Below, one piece after another: positions 1 through 12,400 of a stretch of 64,000 nt of DNA (its first letter is position 1; each line of letters starts with the position of its first letter). This DNA is from Drosophila persimilis. Lineage: Eukaryota > Arthropoda > Insecta > Diptera > Drosophilidae. The stretch spans positions 18,414,001-18,478,000 of the forward strand of contig NW_020825288.1 of assembly GCF_003286085.1 (NCBI RefSeq), written 5' to 3'. Made by a program: the position numbers and the translations under genes. Under the pieces are notes generated by a model. It searched no databases. It saw nothing but the letters and a program-made list of their open reading frames with translations, and was not told where the DNA came from.

Positions 1-1182
1 GTTAGTTTCAGTGGCGGGAACCAACCACCTTCAGTGCAGTGGATCAAGAAAGACAAAAAACACAACCGCAAACAGACGACTTTTAAAAGCCCCACTGGTG
101 CCTTAAATTCAAAGCGGAAAATAATCAATCACAAGAGCACGGTAAGTAAACAAGTTAAGCTTTCAACATCCCAGTCAAGTCCCAAAAAATCTAAAACAAA
201 TGTGTTGATCATTCAGGTGCCTTCGAACTCTGGAAGCAGTAGCCCGGAGATCATAGAAAACTCAGGAAGCGCAAGTGCCACAAATCAAACAAATGGCCAA
301 TCAGAGACCACGTCCATTAAGTCTTCTAGTATCATGAATTCCAGTCTGGCAACTGTAATTAATAGTCCCAACACGAGTATCAGACAAGTGCAATCTACCA
401 GCCAGCAGTCGACGCACAACATAGGCAATACAATTAAAGATTTAAGCGACAGACAAACTGTCTTGTCTATAAATCTGCCAAGTAAAAAGGTGCCCATCGA
501 GCCATATAAGACGGGAGAAATAAGCCTAAAACCACAACAACAGTCATTCCTAATGAATAATGTTGCGGATAGCGATAGCCACACTAAAAGCACCACGATG
601 GCTGCTGACATCGAAAAGAATTTAGAGACTACTATGGCTACCACACAGATTCCACTAGAAGAAACAACTCTGCTTCCCAATATTCCTACAGAAAACGAAG
701 AAAGCGAAGTGCCGATTCTACCTTTAACCAATACTGAAGCGACACCAATCGAAATCGATAGTCTAACAACGCAGACAGCAGATGTAACCGGGGCTACTTC
801 CGTTCCTGAACTTTCCAACGATTCGGATGATGGCTTAGATGACATAGTGCGGTTGACAACAGAGACAAAAGATGACGTGGAGAACACTTCCACTCAGACA
901 GAAATGTCAGAAGCAGCAATCACAACAGACAGCCCTTCAAATGGAGATGATATTCCCAAAACTACATCATTGGAGCTCCTATCAGTCCCTGATAGTGCAG
1001 AATTAACGACAGATGGTATGTTCAAGCAGACCATAGTACCCTTCGCAACAGCAAATAGAACTGACTCGAAAACTCAAGAATCGGGGTCAGAAGTGTCAGT
1101 GTCCGTCGAGACGGAAATGCCGAAAGATCTGGAAAGTAGACTAGATGTTCGAATCGTGTACGACAACTCAACGCCAAATTGA
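1..1182 (+). CDS. 3' end of a Ser/Thr-rich (mucin-like) protein gene, partial
   Basis: The reading frame is open from base 1 to a TGA/TAG-type stop at 1180-1182, so this is the last exon, or part of it, of a gene that begins outside the window. About 393 residues are visible. The beginning is basic (Lys/Arg/Asn-rich, residues about 10-50). The rest is dominated by Ser, Thr, Glu and Asn in low-complexity runs with repeated TT/ST pairs, which suggests an extracellular, heavily O-glycosylated or otherwise disordered tail. I see no transmembrane helix, Cys-rich module or other domain, so no function can be given. The minus-strand frame covering 285-893 is a shadow of this composition. A polyadenylation-type AATAAA lies near 1420. 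The gene is in tail-to-tail orientation with the Irc-like gene. Coding status is supported by the length of the open frame; identity is unknown. Confidence 0.65.
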   Translation, partial: VSFSGGNQPPSVQWIKKDKKHNRKQTTFKSPTGALNSKRKIINHKSTVSKQVKLSTSQSSPKKSKTNVLIIQVPSNSGSSSPEIIENSGSASATNQTNGQSETTSIKSSSIMNSSLATVINSPNTSIRQVQSTSQQSTHNIGNTIKDLSDRQTVLSINLPSKKVPIEPYKTGEISLKPQQQSFLMNNVADSDSHTKSTTMAADIEKNLETTMATTQIPLEETTLLPNIPTENEESEVPILPLTNTEATPIEIDSLTTQTADVTGATSVPELSNDSDDGLDDIVRLTTETKDDVENTSTQTEMSEAAITTDSPSNGDDIPKTTSLELLSVPDSAELTTDGMFKQTIVPFATANRTDSKTQESGSEVSVSVETEMPKDLESRLDVRIVYDNSTPN

Positions 1183-1595
1183 TAGTACGTATTAAAAAGG
1201 AATTTTCCGTCTATAAAAACGGGCTAGACATATGTATACACATCGATACATAAGTATGTACTATGTACTTAAAAAACTACTTGCATTTATGCCCGACTTT
1301 TGAAGTTAGTACAAATAATTAAGCTGATTTATTTCCCCAAAAACAATTCGATTAGATACTTACTTATGTATATTTAGAAGTGGCTTTTCTTCACACGCAA
1401 TTCGATATTTTGTTTCACGAATAAAAACTAGATGATCGTTTGCAGTCGTAAAGTTTATTGTTTCTATTCCAGTAATTATATTTATGTGCGGCAGTCCTAC
1501 TTTGTTCAAAATATAACAAATATAACAAAAGTACATAAAAGCTAAATCGTTTTTATAGAATGTAGAATATAGTAGAACTTTGGTTCAGTTTCTTG
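1183..1595. other. Short AT-rich intergenic spacer between two convergent 3' ends
   Basis: I see no open frame of note. The spacer is AT-rich, holds TATGTATACA-type microsatellite pieces near 1230-1260 and an AATAAA around 1420, and probably contains the 3' UTRs of both flanking genes. Confidence 0.6.
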
Positions 1596-3855
1596 CTATT
1601 GGGTATCTTGCCATTTGCTAAGATCAACTTGAGGGATCTCATTGCAATTGACGAGCATGTTACTAAAAAGAGGAATAAACAGGTATGATGGTTATTAAAG
1701 CACAACTTGTTATAGGCCCGCTGATCACTTACTATACGTTTGGGAATACGAATACATTCGGCTGAATGTCGCGCAAATAATTCGCATTGTTGCAGAACAA
1801 ACTTGCCAAACTTGCCTTACGAATCTCCGCCAGTTGCGCTGCGTGAAAAATTTCTGATTTAAAAAAATGATTTTTTATAAACATTAGCTCTCACTTACTG
1901 CGTGAAAAACCACCAGTGTGATCTCGTTCAAAAAAGAATCGATCGCCACGACGCGTGTTTAGAAATTGCTTGCCAATAATACACAACAGAGTCGGCCCGA
2001 AAAGAGCTTCCGGAACGTGGAACTCCAAGGAGCCACCGACACTCAACTCCACATCATCGGGTGTTGCGTACAGCTTTTTCAACAACGCGATTTTCTACAT
2101 AGCAATGGAACATTTCCTTATGTAAGCCATACGTGAGGAATTATATTACAAACCTCTCTCGGTATCTCGGCAGTGAAATCCGGCCAATCGACGGCTCGAC
2201 GCAGTCCGCAGAACTCGCGGACATCGTTGTAGGAGGCTAACCCAAAGTCTCGGGCACGTTGAATATCCAATGACTTCAGATCAGAACCGTACTCCTCGAA
2301 GTCCTTTCGATTGAAGAAGTGCTTGATCTCAGGATCGATATTCCCATCCGAACGTTTATGAAGTTGCGTAGCCAAACCTCTTAACAATGCATCAAAGTTA
2401 TCACTGGAGTCCAACAATCGAATGGTCTCAGATCGCTCGAAATAATCACTTAAGCGCAGAGTCTGGTTGGAACTGCGATTGGGGGCAACAAGTCTGAAAG
2501 TGCCAAAAAACCTCTGTTGATATGTAAACTCAATATGCAAACTGCTAGAACAGAACTTACGAAAACCAGCCGGGAATCTGGGTATGCGCGTAGCGGAAAG
2601 CGGCCGCAGCGAACTCGGCATAAGCACCAGCATTGACGGTTTCGTCGTAGTCATTGACATACTCAGTAGGGTCTACCGGATAGATGAGACCGTTGAGATA
2701 AGTGTACGTACGTCCCAGATATAAGGGCAGCCAATCGTTAAATGTAATCTTCTGGAACTGCGCAATACTGATCTTGCGAGCTTCCTGGTAAAGACGCTCA
2801 TCGCTATAGTGCGGATTAAGAAGCGCCAGGTTTTCGACCAGTCGATTATGTTCCCGCACCAAAAGCGTCTGCAGAAGTGCAATGGTGGGTGAGAATCGGT
2901 TCCGTCTATCTGGCATGCTGTAGCACTCATTCCTGGAGCCGCATTCACCTTCAAAGTTCTGACTCACGGGTAACCAGTGCTGACCATTTATATAGCTGGT
3001 GCGAAGCCGACCTCCCTTGAATAAACGCACCCTACGGCTCTGATGTAGAGAATTTCCATACACAGATGATAGATCCAGATAGGCTGTAGAAAGTGTAAGC
3101 TTCTCGGGATATGGCGCACGGTCCTTCGGGCAAATGGCATCAGCGTCCGACACGCTGTTAGCAAAGTGGAGGCAAGTTTTTCCTGTGTTGTACGCGATGG
3201 GTCCACCGCGCGGTAGAGCGATCGGCTGGCAGCGATGGTGGTGAGGCTCAGCACAGCAGTCTTTCGGTGCACCCTTGGTCGTCAGCTGACTGATATCGTG
3301 AGCAACGTACTGGCCCCACTGCATGGCCGCCATGGTCCTGAAATTGTCGTTTCTCGTATGCTCTCCATACAGTGAAAGAGAGATAAGCCGCGCATTCGGT
3401 AAGGCCTGAACTGGCTTCCCATATTTGGGTGGCAGTAGGCGCCTGTATCTAGAGACAGCAATTCCGAATTCCGGGTAAAGTAGGCTGTTGCATGATCCAT
3501 CAATGCTTCGGTAGTGCAAGTTGATCGTATCATTAAGGCAATTCAAAGGCGGTATGCCACACCTTACGGGCTGCGAAGAACCCGACAAGTCCAGCCAACT
3601 GCTGGGACTAGAGTCCGAATTTGTATTGTATTTCGGTAAATACTCCTTCAGCAACAAGTCCAAGTTAGAGCCACTGACCGCAGGCCGAACTTCGAAACGA
3701 AAACTTTCTGAGCTTCTCTTCGATTTTGAAGCTGGATACAGCTCGAGTTTATCACTATTCGCGTACGGACAGCTCGTGGTAGCTGTACTTTTGTCGGCAA
3801 TTGCCAGAACACCGAACACGGCAAGAACTTTTAAAATTAACTTTGAGCCTCTCAT
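1596..3855 (-). CDS. Irc: Animal heme peroxidase, Irc-like (immune-regulated catalase)
   Basis: Six coding exons are read on the minus strand: 3855-2561, 2493-2154, 2094-1899, 1838-1733 and 1662-1596 close in phase to 667 codons plus stop; every junction is GT-AG. (The first exon is the longest, 1295 bp, so the count is five coding exons as listed.) The start ATG at 3855 is followed by a hydrophobic stretch, about residues 5-20, that looks like a signal peptide. Heme-peroxidase landmarks are intact: distal His in WGQYVAHD, catalytic Arg in the VREHNRL block, and the proximal-His block FRYAHTQIPGW across the exon 1/2 junction; paired Cys in ECGSRNEC. In D. melanogaster the Irc product removes hydrogen peroxide in the gut after infection (established for that gene); length and order of motifs fit. 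A TATA box lies about 45 bp upstream of the ATG. It could instead be a close paralog of Irc, but a generic peroxidase assignment is very secure. Confidence 0.85.
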
Positions 3856-3900
3856 TGCTACAACTGCAGAAAACGCAATGCAGCCCCTTGGGCTACAGCT

Positions 3901-3909
3901 CTATATATA
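3901..3909 (-). promoter_or_regulatory. TATA box of the Irc-like peroxidase gene
   Basis: The minus strand reads CTATATATAG about 45-50 bases upstream of the ATG at 3855. With usual TATA-to-start spacing this puts transcription initiation near 3875-3880 and a very short 5' UTR, typical of an inducible gene. Confidence 0.6.
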
Positions 3910-4442
3910 GAACACCGATGATACCTTTGTTTTGATTTCGCGCACGATCTTCATTACTTCAGTACGTGCAGTTGAAAATTCTTCAAAAGATGGTTAAGAT
4001 TAAAGAACGCACAGAGATATGAATCATGATCATATTCGAAGGTTTTTAACGGTGGGTGGGGGGCAGAACGAATTCGTAAACGTATTAAACCGAAATGAAA
4101 CGTGTCCAATGACCAATGAGTTTTCCGATTATTTTTTCCTCTTAATAACGTTGGTAAAAAAAGAACAATGCATTTTTCATCTATCTTATGTAGCATGAAG
4201 CAAATGATAAATATTAGTTTCTAGTTGACCAAGTATTGTTTAGCGTTTAGGCTGTATTTAATAAACATAAAATCATTAGTTTAAAATATTTAATTAAATG
4301 TAATTCAATTCATTTTTAATAATAGATAGGTTAATGTTATTAACCACAAACTGTAGTTATTTACTGAATTTTAATTAAAGCCACAATATTTGATTCAAAC
4401 ACACGTATTTCTAAGTCAAAAATAACTTTGGTGAAGGGTAAC
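3910..4442. other. Intergenic spacer upstream of Irc-like gene and 3' of SMYD-like gene
   Basis: No supported coding sequence. The sequence is AT-rich with a short GGTGGGTGGGGGG patch near 4051-4065. It should contain the Irc-like upstream control region and the 3' UTR of the SMYD-like gene. Nothing else is recognisable. Confidence 0.5.
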
Positions 4443-7400
4443 TTAAACACTAGAGTCTAACAAATATTTTCTTAAGCGAGGTGGCATTAAAATATACGAA
4501 TTTATTATTGTCTTCCATTTGTAATAGTGTGCACTGTATTCCAAGTACAAAGCAAAAGCCTCTTCATCCTCCAGTAATGAATCGTACTTTATTTGTTGTC
4601 TTTCTATAATCCAAAAGCAGATGGCCAATAACATGTTTGGATAGTCTCGATCCACATCCACACAAGCATCCATGCTGTGAACAGACACATTTAAGAGACT
4701 TTTACATCATTTATTTATTTGACACTTACATATTTTCAATGTACTGTTCGATAATCTTTCGGATTATAGCGAAGATACTTCGATAAATACCTGCTTCATC
4801 CAAATAGACATCTTCTTCCCCAATAGAATCAACTATGAGCATTATAACATCACTGGCATGCTCTAAAAACCCTGTGTTGATAGTATGAGAAAAGTAATTA
4901 TAACAAAAGGATATACGTCGGAAAGACACTTGGACTAAAATATGATGAATAAGATAATATGACTAGCAGACAGTAAAACAGTTTCTAGTCTAAAGAGTCC
5001 ACTGACACAAAGACACAAATCTTATAGACAGACGGACATGACTAGATTCAGTTCTTGTTGCGGATCAAGGGGACGGAATTTTCAGAATCCAGATACACTC
5101 ATAATAAAAAGTACAAACCGTTCGATGCTAGAAAATTGGCAAGTTTTAGCCCTCCACGTAAACGTAGACCACTTCCTGATGTAAAATGCAAAGCAGAAAA
5201 AGCATTGTATGTACCGTGCAAAATAGCTAGACTCTTTTGTACTTTAATATCTGAAATATAGAAAATAAAATATATCACATTTTTGAACTTTTGTTTACAT
5301 GTTAAAATAATGGAATACATACCCAGCTGAGAAGACTCCACAGCAAACATTTGAGTTTCGATTTCAGAAATAAATGACATATGTTTTTGGAAAAGCTCGT
5401 TGTTTTCGGCATAAAACTGTGCGCCTTTGGTTCTGGCTGTCCGAAATAATTCAGACTAAAAGGCTCAAAATAAATATAAATAGTTTAAGATTAGGGGGAC
5501 ATGGTAATAAATCACTCACAATTTCCCATTGGAACGCTGTCTTCGCATCTGACGCACCTTCACTTGAAATGTTGAAGGCATGGGAATAGGACTGATTCAA
5601 TACGAGACTCTTAGCCAGAGGCCTTAAAATGTATGGCCCTAAAATTAACTCCTCGCCAGCCACTATATTCGTAGATGTTACCCCTATAAGCTGGCCCCTT
5701 GACAGAGATCTGAGCAATGTATAATATATTTACATTTATTTATTTACATATTTAATATACTTACATAACCTTAATGTTCCCCGTCGTAATGCTCTGTTTT
5801 AAGGCCTTCAAAGTCGAACAAAGAGTGGATTTCTGTTGGTAGTGGCTGCAATAATTATCCGCTTGTCCAAAATAATCGTCAATGAACTGATGAAAATATT
5901 TAGCTATTTTTGTGACCAATCGGCAACGCTTCGAACTGTTCAAGTTATCAAGAATCTCCGTTGTTTCCTTTGAATTTCGAATTTCCGCATTGAAGAGATT
6001 TTCAGCGGACTCAATTTTATCATGCGATAAAGATAAATTAAGCAGCCTATTCGTGAACTGAGACATTGGATTATCCTTTGGTGGAAACTGGTTTCTTGCT
6101 TCAGTAAGATTCCCATTTGACAACGAACGTTTGCGTACGTCATTGTAACAGTCTGCGAAATCAGACGGACCATCGATTCCGTAATAGCTGAACGCATTTT
6201 CAGATGTACGGTCGCTTATTGATGGAAATACTGTATCGTTTACGAGATTATCATCGTTTTGTGAACTTATGTTTTCAGTTTTTGGATAGTGCAGCTCGGC
6301 CACTTGCGATTTTAATAAAATGTGTGCACCTAACCGCATGAGAATCGCAGCCATTAGATGTATGACACTGATTTTTTTAATAAGCAGCAGACTAAAGTAT
6401 GTGCCTATAATGTTCGTGTCATTAAAGATAAAAACCGACAGACGGAATGCTGTCGATATCACTTCGTGATACTTTTCCGAGGTTAACTGCTTGTAGTCTA
6501 GTTGGGTCGCCAAAAGTTCGGAAATAATCGAATCCCCTTTATCGTCTTCGATTACGTACTCTAATATAAAGTTCCAAGCGAAAAGGGGATCGTTCAATAT
6601 TCTGTTGGCAGGATTATAAAATATCATTTAAATCGCAATACAAACTATTCCGTAATATACGCACCTACCATGTTTCAATATGGCCTGATTCAAATACTTT
6701 GCAGCTTGAAGAAAACATCGAAACAGCTGTGTTGTTTCCAGCATTGGTATCAGGCCTATTTTATATCCATAACATTCAGTTTGATGTATCTCCCAGTCTA
6801 ATTCCATACATGTCTGTGTGCAATAAGTTTTGTAGCGACATCTGCTACACGTGTGAAAAACCAGTTCTTGGTGCACTCCACACATTTCACAGTTAAGGAA
6901 AGGTGCACTGAACTGAAAGTAGACAGGGGTATCCACCAGAATAATTTTTCCTTTGGGGATGTTGACCCTTGCGAATACCCCAGCAGGGCCGTTCATCGTT
7001 CGTCTATACAAATATGGAATTGGTAATTGTTATTAAATCTGTTCAAACCATGCTTTCACTTACTTATATTCACATGCGCTGCTAGCAAATGGTATTTTCT
7101 TGCTACCACCAAATCCATTGAAAGGCACAAATGACTTGATCATTGGTTTCCTGGTATATTGGACATTTCGAGTTTCTTGGTTTATTTCTTTCTCGTACTT
7201 TTGTAAAAGCGACCAAAAAGATGAAATTTCTATAACAAAGATATATTCAAATATTTAGAAAAACAAATATAACAAATTATGCATTTCGGTAGCTGTAGTG
7301 AAATATACTCTTGCAGATTTCCATTCAAATTTTCAATATTAATGTCAAAAAGCTATTGGCCGTAAGTTAACTCATCTAATAACTCATGGTCTTTAAAACA

Positions 7401-9426
7401 TTAAAACCGACTTTCAATAATTCATTGTGCACATTCAATAGGGCGTCCCGCTCCCAGACTATCCGCCCGTCTTTTGGAAAATTGAAGTTATTGTAGCAAT
7501 CTCTGTTACCCACTATCGTTATTTATTTTATTTTTTTGTTTATAAGTTTAGAAGAAATATTCAATATTATATCTAAGAGGTTTGAGTGTTGCTTAGATTA
7601 CTAGTAAATAGACCTTTTTGGTTTCGTGCATCTCGTGACTTAGTTCTCAGACTTTTCTAATTTATACCGTTCTACCTCTCCAACTGCCTTCGCCAACAGT
7701 ATCAAAGAAAAACATAAACAAATTTAAAAATGTAAGCTTTTAATCGGTGATCTGAAACATTTACTCTGGTATTCCACTTACCACTGGTTTTATCTGTAGA
7801 GGGCAAGCGATCTGAATAAAAAACAAAATGATATATACATAAATATTTAGAAAATTAAGAACACCATAGTCAATGATAGGTCTATAAGTTTGGCAATCAG
7901 ATAGGGAAATATTAAATCGAGCAAGAATTTAACATTTTTTGGCACAAGCAGACAACTGAAAAAAAGGCTGGACGCGAACGAGACTCGAGAGCGAGAATCC
8001 AATAACAACGCTGCTCGACTCGAGTCTCGCTGAGAAGTGATGCTTATTGTTGATGGACTGCTTACAAACCCGTGGTCTACACGCTTCATACATCGAAACA
8101 AATTATATATATTTTTGTTTATACCAATCATATCCTTTAAATTCTTTAATTTCTGCTTTGCCGCTTTGTTATCCCGTGTCATAAACAAAGCCAAGCACAA
8201 CAGCGATTGAGAAAGGACAGTTCCTTTAGTAGTCTTCAGTCTAGAATCCAGGGACTCATAATATAAAAGGTCTTTGCAAGCAAACTAAGAAAAGAAAAAC
8301 AGAAATTATGATCATTAAAAGTTCAGCTCGATTTGTTCATATTTAAGACAACAATAAATAGTTAACATTCAGTTTTTTAGACTAATGTGCAAAATGTCGA
8401 AACTTCTGCGAAACTCCTAATTTTGAAAGAAAAAGATTTGCCAACGTTTACAAAGAGATTACAAAGATACTATCTGATTTTGTGACTAGTTCTGATACAT
8501 TTTTTGATCGGTTTATTATTTAATATTTATTGTTAGCTAACATTTAAGAGTGTTTAATGATAGAGCCGAACGTGCTGTTACACTTATTCAAAACTATAAC
8601 GAAATACTGATAAAAAAGATGAGTTTCAAAAATGCAATCCGATCAGAGCGATATATAGTATAGCTGTCATAGGAACCATTTGCCAAATATCGTATTTTTC
8701 AACTTTGACCTCAAGTCGGCACCTCTAAACGATGTCGAATCGGGCTAAAACTGTTGATTTTATTGTTGCGTTATGAGATCAAAAATACTTTAGTTTTGCT
8801 TTTATCTGCTAAAAAGTTATGTAACTTCTGCAAGCATACGACTATTGTGTTAAATATGATGGCTTGACTTACAGATACGGATAGTTATCAAGTGAGATAC
8901 CAAGATACTTACAGAATAGTGTTGGTTTCGAATAGAATACAAACTACGTTCCAAAACAGCATCTAAAAAAGCACTGTTGTAGCAAGGCGAGCGGAATATA
9001 ATTTTGTTAAGGCGCTGGAAACCCTAAATCGAAATTTGTTAAATTTGTTTAAATATATGAAATCTCGACTCCAAGGATTTCGCGAAGGGGGGCGAATTTA
9101 TTACCATGCCTTATTTTTAAGCGTAATATGATGTTATATATATTTAGGATTGATTCGAAAAATTATATCAAAGAAATTACGCAAAAACAATTTTTTTAAA
9201 AATATGCATATGAAAAATCCCCCCCTTTTTCCACCCCTGGGTATACCATTGCTAGACTCAATCTCGTGATTACCTTTTTGGATATTTCAGTGTTATTCGA
9301 TTTCATACAACAGACGGCGCTGCTTAACAAATTTGAAGACGTCTCGGATAACTTCGAAAAGTACTCATCTGTCTCTATTTTCAAAAGTTGTATGAAAATT
9401 TCGGATTCTCTGAAAGATACATACAT
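4443..9426 (-). CDS. SMYD4-like protein: TPR-type N-terminus, MYND zinc finger, degenerate SET
   Basis: Twelve minus-strand exons close in phase to 882 residues: 9426-9274, 9014-8913, 8284-8092, 7811-7782, 7229-7064, 7003-6665, 6601-5765, 5709-5520, 5455-5323, 5250-5119, 4871-4730, 4674-4443. The N-terminal third is helical and TPR-like. The SET N-terminal strand (GPAGVFARVNIPKGK) is followed by a MYND finger with the C-x2-C ... C-x2-C ... C-x3-C ... H-x3-C pattern, starting at CEMCGVHQ. The SET C-terminal part (IVAGEELILGPY) is in exon 8. The hallmark NHSCxPN motif just before it is not recognisable, so methyltransferase activity is doubtful. The family (SMYD4/arthropod SMYDA) comprises cytoplasmic or nuclear lysine methyltransferases and chaperone partners. 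The donor of exon 3 (GTATGA) is weak and was chosen because it alone keeps frame through the 30-nt exon 4. Symbol not assigned, as flies have several paralogs. Confidence 0.75.
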
Positions 9427-10101
9427 ATGTTGGAAATGTGTTTTAACACCCGTTAAAAGCCAATAGGAGTGTTTCCGACCCCATCAAGTATACATACATA
9501 TGTATGTATATATACACGTATTATTGATCATCATCAGTGGTGGTATATAACATTTTAATATTATGTTTATATATTTTGCTATTTATTATCTTACTATCTA
9601 ATTATAAAGTCTGCATTTGAAGTTCCTTACTTCAACTTTCCGTTATATTATCACGATGTGTACCTATATTAATTAATATATTTTAATATGCATTTATGTA
9701 TTTTCATAATTCATACATATCTACATACATAAACATGGAATACATACGGATCTGCTTGGTTGATAGATACATACATATATACATACTGTATCTGTACGAA
9801 ATTAGGTGTAATAGCAGTCACACACACACCACACTAAGGCCATGCTTCTTGACGACGCCAAATTGAAAATTCGGTACTTCCAGTAGATCAACAGACTTGT
9901 AAATCTGCACAAAGCGCCATTCAGAACAGGATGGCCGTTACTTTCCCATTTATATTAACATATGTACATCTTAGTAAATAGTAATTATAAGTATGTTCTT
10001 ACATCAAGTTCCGAGGACAAATCACTTTCGACATTGTAACATATTCAGAGTCTTCAAAACAAGTCTCTTTTACTTGGTATAAATTAAATTTATGCATTGC
10101 T

Positions 10102-10663
10102 TAAATAAATATGTCTTTAAATCTGCTGCCCTACAACTTTAAAATTCACGCGGCAAACAATGCTCGGCTGTTCATGAACAAACGAACAATCGAATAACGG
10201 ATAATAATCCGATACCTACATATGCCTTTTTACACTGGCGCGTTTGCATAATGATATCGGAATAGCACATTGACGCAAAATATGCGTTTACACTGGCAGA
10301 CTCAGGTTATTGAGAATTATATTGAAATAGATGATTTATGTGTTTGATGATGAGGAGCGCAACCAAATTTGAAATTCAATAACTAAGCCTAGAACTCAGA
10401 TCGACGACAATTTTCACCGGTCAAAGCATAAATAATATTCGTATGCGGAGAAAAAAAATTTTTAGCTGCTGTTTATTATCCGACCAATACTCCGATTCGC
10501 TCTATTTTTGAGTCGGGTATTGAATCGGTAGAAGCAATGGAGTTATGAAAAAAGTAACGACGTAACGACTTGCATAAATAAATATGGCTTGAAATCTGCT
10601 GTCCTACAACTGTAAAATTCACTCGGTAAACAATGCTGGGTGGTTAATAAATAAACGTTAAAG
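10102..10663. repeat. Imperfect direct repeat, two ~90-bp copies
   Basis: Copies at about 10102-10190 and 10575-10663 share AAATCTGCTG.CCTACAACT, AAAATTCAC.CGG and AAACAATGCT in the same order and orientation, roughly 80-85% alike by eye. They are 473 bp apart. Likely remnants of a duplicated or terminally repeated mobile element; family unknown. Confidence 0.6.
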
Positions 10664-11141
10664 GTTATATAGGTATCATACGGTATCAATGACTTAGGTA
10701 ATGTCCGCGCAACGGTTCTGATGCAGAGAAAAACGTACGAGGAAGCGTCAAACATTGACCTGTGAAACATCGCTATTGATATGCCATCTAACAAAAGTGC
10801 ATACTGTACAAACTTAGGTGAATAGTGGCACTAACCATACAGTATATTTTGTGGTATAAATCAAACAAATAACAGCTTTTATTTTGTTTCCCGCGCCCTA
10901 GTGTACCATACCCCCACCCCCTGCCCATTCTTCATTTATTTTGTGGCGGTAGGTCAGTCCATCAAAAGACCCGAAACAAGAACCAAACTCAAATTTCAGT
11001 TCTAGCGGCCAGCAATAGTAAACACACACACGCAAAGTACGTGAGAATGCATGTGCACCCATACACTAAAACATGCTGGTGGCAAAACAGATCAGACCTG
11101 AGAGAGTTTAAAAAATCTGAAAAAACATACAATCACATATT

Positions 11142-11300
11142 TTTGTCGAAACATATTGCGTGTGTACTAACCCATGCAAAGATGTTCTCTCTGCGCTCTC
11201 TCTCTCATGATGACGTCACTCTGGGGTACGGATAGCGCAAGCCGGTGTGTGACACTTTCGTTGTATGAACTGGCACATCTACATATATACTGTATGGTTA
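11142..11300 (+). repeat. Dispersed repeat copy A (inverted partner at 63.7 kb)
   Basis: This stretch and the reverse complement of about 63700-63885 share AACATATTGCGTGTGTACTA, TTCTCTCTGCGCTCTC, CATGATGACG, GTGTGACACTTT and TATGAACTGGCA in the same order. Copy B is longer between the TGACG and GTGTGACA words. It is an old transposon fragment of a family I cannot name. Confidence 0.65.
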
Positions 11301-12059
11301 GTGATAGTGGTTATCGAATGACAAGAACCCAAGAGCAAGGAGTATTCAACGGAAGATGCTTTTGCATCAGCAGCCGAACGGGTCAAAAATATCCATCTCA
11401 TCCATGTCCATGGAGCGGAAATCATCATAGGAACAAGGGCATATCAAAGAGTTGGGACTAGAGATACCCGAGACAAATTTGTTAAACTAAAACGAGCCGT
11501 CCAGAGGGGCAAGGACTGACTCATACTACGAACTGCCCAATTCTCGTTTACCAGTTGAGGCGAAACTCGAAGAACCTTACTATAAGAGGCGTCATGGATG
11601 GAACCGAGCTATCCGAGAAGACACACTCTGAATGTTGATGTCTGCGAACGGCTACGGGTGAAGAGGCGCATATAATGGTCAAGATTAAAACAGATCTTAG
11701 AATTGAACTTTTGAACACGATTTTATCGTTGGCTAAAAGTAGAAGTAGAGACGACGGGTAAAAGAACAGTTGTCCAATTTAGCGAAACTTTTTCGCTAGA
11801 AATATAAATAAATAGAGATAGAGCGCTGCTCTGTTCCATCATGGGGCAGACTAGAAGAGGTCGGGGCTGGCGTCATAGCACGTTGGGAAGCTGCAACAGA
11901 TTCAAAGCTAAGTGGCTTAATTGCCTTACTTATAATGCCGATGGCTTATCGTTGGTGGTGAGAACAACAATTAAATTTCGGCGGACGAAGATTGCAATTA
12001 AATTTTGTTCTTCATTGGGCTATTTTTTTAAAGTGATCTTTCAAACTATGGAACTAAAT

Positions 12060-12400
12060 TATGTTGAATGACTAGAATCAAGCCCTCATCTTCCTCCATA
12101 ATCGACTTGCTTGCTTTCAGAGGTATTTGTTTTCTTCGATGGTGACGATGGCGGCATCTTCTCTTCCCACTTCAGCTTATTGGTTATTTCATCTCGCTGA
12201 CTTTGATTGTGTTGTGTAACTTGGGGGAACACTGCTGGTTGGAGACCCTGGGGTTCGAGCTGCTGCGGTTGGAGCCCGGCATTTACAATTCTTCACAAAG
12301 AGATCATATATGGATATATCATAGGGATAACGGAGGTTTTTTACACAGGCGCTGGCATTGGGCTTATATGAACAAAAACGGTGACAAATTTAAAAACGTT
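12060..12400 (-). pseudogene. Frameshifted protein-coding relic, unidentified
   Basis: Read on the minus strand, one frame from about 12400 gives YKPNASACVKNLRYP and continues to DLFVKN near 12310. A second frame then gives a Gln/Pro-rich stretch (beginning NAGLQPQQLEPQG) and a Lys/Ser-rich end to about 12075. The switch of frame and a further frame loss near 12080 suggest decay. The first part resembles the peptide coded at 16190-16100 on the same strand (KP..SA.VK.L.YP....I.D.F.K). The product is not recognised. Coding origin is inferred only from that similarity. Confidence 0.35.

Larger units (their letters stand above)
9427..12059. other. Gene-free repeat-rich intergenic DNA
   Basis: No gene is supported. 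The stretch holds TATGTA/TACATA microsatellites (9485-9515, 9715-9790), a decayed minus-strand fragment of the GACA-type dispersed repeat near 9465-9540 (it keeps the GACCCCAT..AAGTATA and TGATCA words), an imperfect direct repeat (10102/10575), and one arm of a dispersed repeat at 11142-11300 that recurs inverted near 63.7 kb. Short open frames here have no coding features. Confidence 0.55.
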
